Shown: in pieces, positions 5,116-10,827 of the stretch
Layout: every line of letters starts with the position of its first letter
Position numbering within the stretch: position 1 is the first letter of the stretch
Source of the DNA: Dehalococcoidales bacterium
GTDB taxonomy: Bacteria > Chloroflexota > Dehalococcoidia > Dehalococcoidales > DAOVUZ01
Direction of reading: 5' to 3'
NCBI GenBank assembly: GCA_030632305.1
Contig: DAOVUZ010000014.1
Span: 1 to 10,827, forward strand
DNA length: 10,827 bases
The notes under the pieces: model-generated
Databases searched by the model: none
Told to the model about the DNA's origin: nothing
What the model saw: only the letters and a program-made list of their open reading frames with translations
Translations under genes and position numbers: made by a program

Positions 5116-5541
5116 ATGAAAGCAAAGCTAATCCTAGTGGGGGCTATGGTTGCCATCTTGCTATCCATCTATGCCTGTTCCCCAGCCGCCATAGATGTTT
5201 CCTATGACGATTTTATGAACCTCCAACATATTAGCCAGGAAACAGAAGTCGCTATTGACGACTCATTTACAGTAACTTTGGGTTCTAATCCGGCGTCAAC
5301 AGGCTTTCAGTGGTCAGAGTCGGCACAAATTAGTGACCAAACTATATTACAGCAGACAGCTTACGAACTTGTGCCTCCAACAAACGGCCTCCTCCTTGCA
5401 CCTGGGACTCCCGGCAAAGAAGTATGGACTTTCCAGGCACTCAGGGAAGGTGAGTGCACCATATCTATGGAATATAGCCGACCTTGGGAGGAGGACGAGG
5501 AAGCAGCCTGGACATTTAACCTGGCCGTTACTGTCAAATAG
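5116..5541 (+). CDS. Chagasin-like (MEROPS I42) protease inhibitor, predicted lipoprotein (141 aa)
   Basis: Chagasin-family proteins inhibit papain-type cysteine proteases by pushing three loops into the active site. All three loop motifs are recognisable: NPASTGFQW (residues 58-66, family NPTTGY.W), GTPGKEVWTFQALREG (97-112, family G..G...W.F.A...G) and SRPWE (121-125, family RPW). The N-terminus is a lipoprotein signal: Lys residues, a hydrophobic core to about 19, then a lipobox-like IYAC with Cys21. The mature protein should therefore be anchored outside the cytoplasmic membrane. The lipobox has Tyr at -2, which is not ideal. AAAGGAGG lies four bases before the ATG. No cysteine protease gene is visible in the window, so the target is unknown: a self or a foreign protease are both possible. 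Confidence 0.82.
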   Translation: MKAKLILVGAMVAILLSIYACSPAAIDVSYDDFMNLQHISQETEVAIDDSFTVTLGSNPASTGFQWSESAQISDQTILQQTAYELVPPTNGLLLAPGTPGKEVWTFQALREGECTISMEYSRPWEEDEEAAWTFNLAVTVK

Positions 5542-5611
5542 AGCCCACAGAGATAACAAAATATAGATAGAATAACCCGCTATGCTAGGATAGAAACCAA
5601 GGCTTAGTCGC

Positions 5612-6886
5612 TTAAGCCCTTACCTGCCCGCTACCAAAGATAATCCACTTGTAGCTGGTTAGTTCTCTCACCCCTAATGGACCGCGGGCATGAAACTTCT
5701 GGGTGCTAATGCCCACTTCAGCCCCCAACCCAAACTGACCGCCATCGGTGAACCGGGTACTGGCATTAACATAGACACAGGCAGCATCCACCTCATTAAG
5801 AAATCGCATGGCGGCTTGATATTCCTCGGTGATAATAGCCTCGGAATGCCCTGAGCCATAATGGTCAATATGCTCCAGCGCCTCATCCAGAGAATCCACC
5901 ACCTTAACCGCTGCCACCAGTGACAGAAACTCCTTGCCCCAGTCCTCATCTGTAGCCGGGACTAGCTTGAAAGCAGGATAAGATTTAAGGATAGCCAGTG
6001 CCCGCTCATCACAGTGCATCTCCACCCCAGCCTTTGCCCACTCAGCCGCCACCAGGGGCAGGTAGCGTGGGGCAATATCAGTATGAACCAGCAGGCTATC
6101 CAGGGCATTACACACCGTGGGTCGTTGCACCTTGGCATTAAAAGCAATAGCCACTGCCCTATCCACATCGGCACTCCGGTCAATATAGGTATGACAGACT
6201 CCAACCCCACCACTAACCACCGGCATGGTGGCATTCTCCGAGATAAACTTTATCAGTTCGGCTCCACCCCGGGGGATAATCAGGTCAATAATGCCCCCCA
6301 TCCTGAGCATTTGACTGACCAGACTTCGGTCGGTAGATTCAATAAACTGGACTGCCCCATCAGGCATTCCAGCTCTTTTACCAGCATCCTGAACCACTCT
6401 GGCCAGGGCACTATTGGAGCGCACTGCCTCCTTGCCCCCCCTGAGGATAATGGCATTACCTGCCTTCAGACAAAGCACCGAAATATCTATAGTAACATTG
6501 GGTCGGCTCTCATAGATAGCACCAATTACCCCCAGTGGCACCCGTTTCCTGCCTATCTGTAATCCATTGGGCAGGGTGCGCATATCAAATACCTCTCCCA
6601 CCGGGTCGGGGAGAGCCGCCACCGCCAGCACATCCTGAGCGATAGCCTCAAGCCGTTCCGGTGATAGCATCAGGCGATCAAGCATAGCCACACTCATGCC
6701 TGAGTTATGAGCCTCATGGTAATCAATTTTATTGGCCGCCAGTATCTCGTCCTTCTTAGCCAGCAGGTCATCGGCAATATTATGTAAAGCCTTATTCTTG
6801 ACCTCGGTAGAAAGGTAAGCCATACGGCGAGATGCCGCCTTCGCCGCCTTACCCTTTACCTCCAGTTCTTCAATAGCTGATTTCAT
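5612..6886 (-). CDS. proA: Glutamate-5-semialdehyde dehydrogenase (gamma-glutamyl phosphate reductase), 424 aa
   Basis: ProA reduces gamma-glutamyl phosphate with NADPH to glutamate-5-semialdehyde, the second step of proline synthesis. The protein is full length for the family (about 415-430 residues). It shows VPLGVIGAIYESRPNVT (116-132), the NADP-binding region, then AGNAIILRGGKEA. The catalytic cysteine lies in RPTVCNALDSLLVH (C259; the usual form is RPGVCN..E.LLVH, so Thr replaces Gly here). The family's end block, DGGQFGLGAEVGISTQKFHARGPLG, is intact. The ATG at 6886 is preceded by AAGGAGG about seven bases upstream, a strong site. It is the last gene of the proB operon. The stop TAA lies in a small 6-bp hairpin (5601-5618) with no T-run, so I do not call a terminator. 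Confidence 0.95.
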   Translation of the reverse strand: MKSAIEELEVKGKAAKAASRRMAYLSTEVKNKALHNIADDLLAKKDEILAANKIDYHEAHNSGMSVAMLDRLMLSPERLEAIAQDVLAVAALPDPVGEVFDMRTLPNGLQIGRKRVPLGVIGAIYESRPNVTIDISVLCLKAGNAIILRGGKEAVRSNSALARVVQDAGKRAGMPDGAVQFIESTDRSLVSQMLRMGGIIDLIIPRGGAELIKFISENATMPVVSGGVGVCHTYIDRSADVDRAVAIAFNAKVQRPTVCNALDSLLVHTDIAPRYLPLVAAEWAKAGVEMHCDERALAILKSYPAFKLVPATDEDWGKEFLSLVAAVKVVDSLDEALEHIDHYGSGHSEAIITEEYQAAMRFLNEVDAACVYVNASTRFTDGGQFGLGAEVGISTQKFHARGPLGVRELTSYKWIIFGSGQVRA

Positions 6887-6910
6887 AGTTTTACCTCCTT
6901 TTTATAAGGT

Positions 6911-6940
6911 AACCCTATCCCCTTTTATCCCCCTCCCCTT
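6911..6940 (-). repeat. Half copy of the GA-rich repeat upstream of proA
   Basis: Read on the minus strand, AAGGGGAGGGGGATAAAAGG resembles the right arm and tail of the palindromic repeat at 4246-4279 (AAGGAGAGGGGGATTAAGG). The left arm is missing, so it would not fold into the same hairpin. It occupies the 83-bp gap before proA. It could be simple purine-rich sequence, so confidence is low. Confidence 0.3.
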
Positions 6941-6969
6941 GCCATGATACCAAACCATGCTTTTGCTCA

Positions 6970-7239
6970 CTATTCAAACGGGCTGAAACCGGTAACATGA
7001 TACACATAGCAGGGTGGAATTCCACTCACTGCCCGGTTAACCCTCTTTTTGAGATAGCACCCGCTTCTACGCTTATCCTCCAGCTCAATTATATACCTGT
7101 CGCCCTCACTAAGGGGAGAAGAACCTACAAGGCTGATTTCTCCCCACCAATTTGTTGCTGCTTCGTGATAGAACAACTGGTAGTCAACATTAGCTATAAA
7201 CTGGTCATCACTGAATCTATAGAGCTTGCCTGTGTCCAC
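6970..7239 (-). CDS. Uncharacterised small protein encoded between proB and proA (89 aa)
   Basis: I recognise no named family, although I recall similar short proteins in Dehalococcoidia. It starts at GTG 7239, supported by AGGAG seven bases upstream. That AGGAG overlaps the proB stop (TAGGAG), and only 10 bp separate the genes, so translation is probably coupled to proB. The composition suggests a small soluble globular protein: YRFSDDQFIANVDYQLFYHE, then a Trp pair in NWWGEI, SEGDRYIIELEDKRR (an EGD..I.LEDGRR-like beta turn), a basic CYLKKRVNRAV and an aromatic end, CYVYHVTG. Two cysteines are present. No signal peptide or membrane segment is seen. Its place in a proline operon suggests a regulatory or accessory role, but this is only context. 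Confidence 0.75.
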   Translation of the reverse strand: MDTGKLYRFSDDQFIANVDYQLFYHEAATNWWGEISLVGSSPLSEGDRYIIELEDKRRSGCYLKKRVNRAVSGIPPCYVYHVTGFSPFE

Positions 7240-7249
7240 TTTATTTCTC

Positions 7250-8401
7250 CTAAAGAACAGCTAAATTATTTCGGTGCACGACCTCGGAGCCGTAGTCATA
7301 GCCGAGGAGGGAGGCAATTTTTCTGGAGTGTGCCCCTTTAATAGCCTCAATATCAGCCGAGCTATAGTTGGCTATGCCACAGCCCAGGCGAACGCCATCA
7401 GGGTCATAAATATTAACTATGTCACCACGCTGAAACTTACCTTCAACCTGCTTGATGCCAGCAGCCAGCAGGCTCCGCTTCTGCTTCCTCAACGCCAGGG
7501 CAGCCCCGGAATCTACCACCAGCTTCCCCCTGGTGGAAAGACCACTGAGCATCCACCGCTTACGGCTCTCCAGCTTGCTGGTAGTTGGCACAAAATGGGT
7601 GCCCACCGCTTTACCCGCTACCAGCCGCAAAATAATATCCGGCTCCCTCCCGTCAGCGATAACTACAGTTACCCCGGAGGCAGTAGCCAGCTTGGCTGCC
7701 TCTATCTTGGTAACCATACCTCCGGTGCCAAGACCGCCGGGTGTTTCCGCCGCCACACGCTCAATCTCTGAATCTATCGCCTCCACCTGTGAAATAAGGC
7801 GGGCATCAGGGTCACGGTGCGGGTCAGCCGCATATAGCCCGGCAGTATCAGTCAGAATTAGCAGCAGGTCAGCATCAATCAGATTAGCCACCATAGCTGA
7901 CAGGTTATCATTATCACCGAATTTAGCCTCCTGAATCTCATCTACCGCCACCACATCATTCTCATTGACAATGCATAACACCCGAAGCTCCAGTAACGCC
8001 AGAAGAGTATTGCGGGCATTTAGATAACCGGCACGGTCGGAAAGGTCAGACTTGGTAAGTAAAGCCTGGGCCACAGTAATATTATATTGACTGAATAGTT
8101 GCTCATAGACCTGCATCAGGCGATTTTGTCCCACTGAAGCCAATACCTGCTTGAAGGGAATACCCCTAAGCTCCCTGGTCAACCCGAGCTTATACCTGCC
8201 CAGGGCTATTGCTCCCGAAGAAACGGCTATAAGCTCCAGCCCCTGCTTATGCAGTTGTGCTACCTGACCAACCAGGCTCGACATTATATCCTGATTCAGG
8301 TGGCCGCTACCGCCAGTGAGCAAGCTGGTGCCAAACTTAGCCACTATTCGGCGATATGGCAAAGCTGGGGAGTTAAGATTAGATTTTCTATCTTTACCCA
8401 T
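7250..8401 (-). CDS. proB: Glutamate 5-kinase with C-terminal PUA domain (383 aa)
   Basis: ProB phosphorylates glutamate to gamma-glutamyl phosphate with ATP. This is the first and usually proline-inhibited step of proline synthesis. The amino-acid-kinase domain shows KFGTSLL (K22), VSSGAIALG (60-68), IVNENDVV (144-151), FGDNDNLSA (161-169, with D163 and D165), LTDTAGLYAADP (183-194) and GTGGMVTKIEAA (225-236). The PUA domain covers about 285-370, as in E. coli ProB. The length is slightly above the usual 360-370 because of a polar N-terminal tail of about 15 residues. The ATG at 8401 has only a weak TAGG upstream. A later start is not excluded, as the conserved core begins near residue 17. 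It is the first gene of the proB-unknown-proA operon and is divergent from mfd. Confidence 0.95.
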   Translation of the reverse strand: MGKDRKSNLNSPALPYRRIVAKFGTSLLTGGSGHLNQDIMSSLVGQVAQLHKQGLELIAVSSGAIALGRYKLGLTRELRGIPFKQVLASVGQNRLMQVYEQLFSQYNITVAQALLTKSDLSDRAGYLNARNTLLALLELRVLCIVNENDVVAVDEIQEAKFGDNDNLSAMVANLIDADLLLILTDTAGLYAADPHRDPDARLISQVEAIDSEIERVAAETPGGLGTGGMVTKIEAAKLATASGVTVVIADGREPDIILRLVAGKAVGTHFVPTTSKLESRKRWMLSGLSTRGKLVVDSGAALALRKQKRSLLAAGIKQVEGKFQRGDIVNIYDPDGVRLGCGIANYSSADIEAIKGAHSRKIASLLGYDYGSEVVHRNNLAVL

Positions 8402-8428
8402 TTACGCCAACCTAGATAAATTTGCTCC

Positions 8429-8434
8429 ATTATA
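8429..8434 (-). promoter_or_regulatory. Extended -10 promoter of the proB operon
   Basis: Minus-strand TGC-TATAAT gives a perfect -10 with the extended TGn. The -35 position at 17 bp spacing (TAGTAA) does not match the consensus, as is common for extended -10 promoters. Transcription would start near 8422, about 20 bases before the ATG. Confidence 0.55.
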
Positions 8435-8489
8435 GCAAGCCGGGGCAAATTTTACTATAAAGGGACTTTGCCCCCCTAAACCTCTAAAC

Positions 8490-8518
8490 TTGTTGTGCCA
8501 CTACCGCTATGATAAAAT
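8490..8518 (+). promoter_or_regulatory. Putative promoter of mfd
   Basis: TTGTTG (8490-8495) and TAAAAT (8513-8518) are spaced by 17 bp. The transcript would start near 8525, just before the hairpin at 8527-8552. The hexamers are only fair matches. An overlapping TATGAT at 8508-8513 is an alternative -10. Confidence 0.35.
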
Positions 8519-8526
8519 TCTGCCGG

Positions 8527-8552
8527 AGGGCTAGGCCGTTTCGGCTAGCCCT
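8527..8552 (+). promoter_or_regulatory. Stable hairpin in the mfd leader
   Basis: AGGGCTAG (8527-8534) pairs with CTAGCCCT (8545-8552). CCG (8536-8538) pairs with CGG (8542-8544) around a TTT loop, with G8535 bulged, giving 11 pairs. No T-run follows, so it is not a simple terminator. It ends 20 bases before the ATG and could influence transcript stability or translation. Confidence 0.45.
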
Positions 8553-8572
8553 ATAGGTGTTTGGTGAAGAAA

Positions 8573-10827
8573 ATGCAGTTAGACCTGACTCAACTATTAC
8601 ATCTCGTTAAGGAGATGCCCGCCTATCGCCAGCTTGCCGACGAGCTAAAACGGCAGAATGGCAACACTAGGGTAGTGGTGCTCGACGCCGCCAAACCCTA
8701 CCTCGTCGCTGCTTTATATCAAAGCCTCCGACTACCTATGCTAGTAGTTACCGCCCAGCCAGAAAACGGCAAAAAACTCTATGAACAACTCCTAACCTGG
8801 TGTGCTTCTAGCCGACTAAGGTTCTTCCCTGAGCCCGATGCCCTTCCTTACCAGCGCATTACCTCCGATGCTTCCACCGAGCTGGAAAGAATTCAGGCGC
8901 TCTCGGCTCTAGCCAAGATAGATAGAGACCAAAATCCCCCGCTAATCGTCGCCTCCGCCCCGGCATTCATGCACAAGATAACTCCGTATAGAGATCTCAC
9001 TTCCACCAGCCACACCATAAAGGCGGGAATGGATATTGAACCGTTCAAGCTACTGAGCAAGTGGGAAGCTATGGGCTACCGGGTAGAAAATATAGTGGAG
9101 TTGCCAGGCACTATAAGCCATCGGGGTGGCATTATAGATATTTACCCCCCCACCACCGACCTGCCAGTCAGGCTCGAATTCTTCGGTAACACTATAGATA
9201 GCATCCGACTCTTCGACCCGGCAACTCAGCGCTCACAAACAGCCGTGTCCGAAGTAGCTATCGGCCCTGCCACAGAGCTGCTAACTCCCTGGTTAAGCAA
9301 CAAACTTGAGTTAGAGCCAGTCCTTAGCAGCATCGACCTGTCTGGCTGCACCACCGAGGTGAGTCAACAGCTCAAACAGGAACTGGCTATGCTGCTTGAT
9401 AAGCAGAGACCCCACAATATGCAGTTTTATGCACCGCTGTTTAATAAAGACAGCATCCTGAGTTACCTGTCCCCGGATGGTCTTCTGGTGCTCGATGAAT
9501 CACTGAATATCAAGCTAGCTGTGGATGACCTGGATGCCAAAGCTAATGAGTTGCGCACCGAGAAGTTAGAATCGGGAGAGTTGCCCCATAATTTCCCCCG
9601 ACCATACTTCACCTGGAAAGAGCTGGAGCCAGGAATAGAAAACAGGCGGTGCCTGATGCTTACCGCCTGGGGTATTGCCGACAATGAACAATCATACAAG
9701 TTAAACTTCATTCCCACCCCCGAATACGCCGGACAGCTACCGGCATTCATCAAAAAGGCTAAACAGCTCTTAAGCCAGAAACAAAGGCTTATCCTTATCA
9801 GCCACCAGGCAAGCCGCTTATCCGAGCTACTTGACGAAGAAGACATCATTGCCCCACCCCTCACTGAAATCAAGCAAATACCTGCGCCGGGGTCACTAAC
9901 CCTGGTTCAGGGTTCACTGGCTGAGGGCTGGGTGATGAATGATGACACCCACCTGTTCACCGACGCTGAAATCTTTGGTTTTGTTAAACAACGGCGGTTT
10001 ATGAAGAAACGACCGGTGCCGCGCCACAAGCTCTTTATTGACATCGCTCCCGGCGATTATGTGGTGCATGTTGAGCATGGCATTGCCAAATTCACCGGCG
10101 TTACGACGATGAGCAGTAACGATAGCGGAAAAGAATACCTGGTTCTGCAATATGCCGCCGACGACAAACTGTATGTCCCAACCGACCAGATAGACCGTGT
10201 CAGTCGCTACATAGGAGGCGGCGACCAGCCGCCGGTATTGAGCCGACTGGGCACCCAGGAATGGACACGAACCAAGCAGAGGGTCAAGGAGTCAGTAGCC
10301 AGCATGGCTCACGAGTTATTAGCTCTTTATGCCGCCCGAGAGGTTATCCCCGGATTTGCCTTTCTCCCTGATACAGTATGGCAGCAGGAGCTTGAGGCTT
10401 CCTTTCCCTATGTTGAGACCCCGGACCAGATAGAAGCAGTGAATCAGGTAAAAGACGATATGATGAAAACCAAGCCTATGGATAGGCTGGTCTGCGGGGA
10501 TGTCGGCTATGGTAAAACTGAGGTAGCTATTCGTGCCGCCTTCAAGGCAATGATGGATGGCAAGCAGGTGGCAATGCTGGTGCCGACTACGGTGCTGGCC
10601 CAGCAGCACTTCTCCACCTTCAGCCAGAGACTGGATGCCTTCCCGATAACAATTGAGGTATTAAGTCGGTTTCGCACCCCCAAGGAGCAGCAGCCTATCC
10701 TGGACGGGCTGGCTAACGGCAGAGTGGACATCTGCATCGGCACCCACCGGCTACTGCAAAAGGATGTAGCCTTCAAAAATCTGGGGCTGTTAATCATTGA
10801 TGAAGAGCAACGCTTCGGCGTCGCCCA
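8573..10827 (+). CDS. mfd: Transcription-repair coupling factor Mfd (3' end outside window)
   Basis: Mfd is a DNA translocase that removes RNA polymerase stalled at lesions and recruits UvrA. The visible 751 residues are about two thirds of the usual 1,100-1,200. The N-terminal UvrB-like region includes FFPEPDALPYQRITSD and RGGIIDIYPP. The RNA-polymerase-interacting (CarD/CdnL-like) domain begins near residue 490 with GDYVVHVEHGIAKFTGV. The helicase core follows: TPDQIEAV, Walker A GDVGYGKTE (642-650, K648), MLVPTTVLAQQH, GTHRLL and the Walker B box DEEQ (743-746), five residues before the edge. The frame is unbroken throughout. The ATG at 8573 has GGTGA five bases upstream. An in-frame GTG at 8564 would add three residues (MKK) and cannot be excluded. 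The gene is divergent from proB. Confidence 0.96.
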   Translation, partial: MQLDLTQLLHLVKEMPAYRQLADELKRQNGNTRVVVLDAAKPYLVAALYQSLRLPMLVVTAQPENGKKLYEQLLTWCASSRLRFFPEPDALPYQRITSDASTELERIQALSALAKIDRDQNPPLIVASAPAFMHKITPYRDLTSTSHTIKAGMDIEPFKLLSKWEAMGYRVENIVELPGTISHRGGIIDIYPPTTDLPVRLEFFGNTIDSIRLFDPATQRSQTAVSEVAIGPATELLTPWLSNKLELEPVLSSIDLSGCTTEVSQQLKQELAMLLDKQRPHNMQFYAPLFNKDSILSYLSPDGLLVLDESLNIKLAVDDLDAKANELRTEKLESGELPHNFPRPYFTWKELEPGIENRRCLMLTAWGIADNEQSYKLNFIPTPEYAGQLPAFIKKAKQLLSQKQRLILISHQASRLSELLDEEDIIAPPLTEIKQIPAPGSLTLVQGSLAEGWVMNDDTHLFTDAEIFGFVKQRRFMKKRPVPRHKLFIDIAPGDYVVHVEHGIAKFTGVTTMSSNDSGKEYLVLQYAADDKLYVPTDQIDRVSRYIGGGDQPPVLSRLGTQEWTRTKQRVKESVASMAHELLALYAAREVIPGFAFLPDTVWQQELEASFPYVETPDQIEAVNQVKDDMMKTKPMDRLVCGDVGYGKTEVAIRAAFKAMMDGKQVAMLVPTTVLAQQHFSTFSQRLDAFPITIEVLSRFRTPKEQQPILDGLANGRVDICIGTHRLLQKDVAFKNLGLLIIDEEQRFGVA

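Noticed and set aside
5601..5618. Hairpin between the lipoprotein and proA as a bidirectional terminator
   Set aside because: The stem is only 6 bp, includes the proA stop codon, and has no T-run on either strand.
6014..6562. 182-codon plus-strand frame inside proA
   Set aside because: It is antisense to a highly conserved enzyme. The His/Asn/Thr-rich composition is typical of a shadow frame.
7274..7934. Two long plus-strand frames inside proB
   Set aside because: Both overlap the kinase domain on the opposite strand and lack start signals and recognisable motifs.
9463..10797. Several minus-strand frames inside mfd
   Set aside because: They are antisense to an uninterrupted, motif-rich Mfd frame and have Ser-rich or His-rich shadow composition.

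Overview
The window looks like chromosomal DNA of a bacterium from the Chloroflexota, most likely class Dehalococcoidia. This rests on remembered similarity of several proteins (the eIF-2B-like protein, the small protein between proB and proA, the two-helix membrane protein, the chagasin-like lipoprotein) and on mixed ATG/GTG starts with classical AGGAGG ribosome binding sites. No database search was possible. The gene content is mostly housekeeping, and I see no phage, insertion sequence, CRISPR array or tRNA/rRNA gene.

Layout. Positions 1-822 (+) hold the C-terminal part of recJ. The same frame continues after the stop for 45 codons that look like the tail of a ComEC-type competence protein, probably a deletion remnant. 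A gene-poor stretch follows. It contains one small two-helix membrane protein on the minus strand (1242-1421, GTG start) and a 9-bp dyad beside the promoter of the next operon. Positions 1579-3210 (+) form a compact run: a metallo-beta-lactamase-fold hydrolase, a stand-alone CinA C-terminal domain (PncC-type NMN deamidase) and a NUDIX protein. The NUDIX stop codon shares a CTAG with the stop of the convergent eIF-2B-family gene (3207-4136, -), which appears to be transcribed from a leaderless promoter. Between that gene and rph lies a composite of a strong plus-strand terminator and a GA/CT-rich palindromic repeat. Related pieces of this repeat occur at about 2770 and 6911.

Positions 4341-5541 (+) carry rph (RNase PH) and a chagasin-like (MEROPS I42) lipoprotein. 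Facing them on the minus strand is a proline-biosynthesis operon: proB, an 89-residue uncharacterised protein, then proA (8401 down to 5612). ProB phosphorylates glutamate and ProA reduces the product to glutamate-5-semialdehyde. The small gene between them starts 10 bp after proB, and its ribosome binding site overlaps the proB stop. Divergent from proB, mfd (transcription-repair coupling factor) begins at 8573 with a hairpin in its leader and runs off the right edge, after the Walker A and DEEQ motifs.

Together the window covers DNA repair (recJ, mfd), RNA processing (rph), metabolite repair (pncC and perhaps NUDIX/MBL) and proline synthesis. I found no clear undescribed multi-gene system. 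The items most worth a second look are the comEC remnant, the leaderless eIF-2B-family promoter, the unnamed protein inside the pro operon, and the dispersed palindromic repeats.
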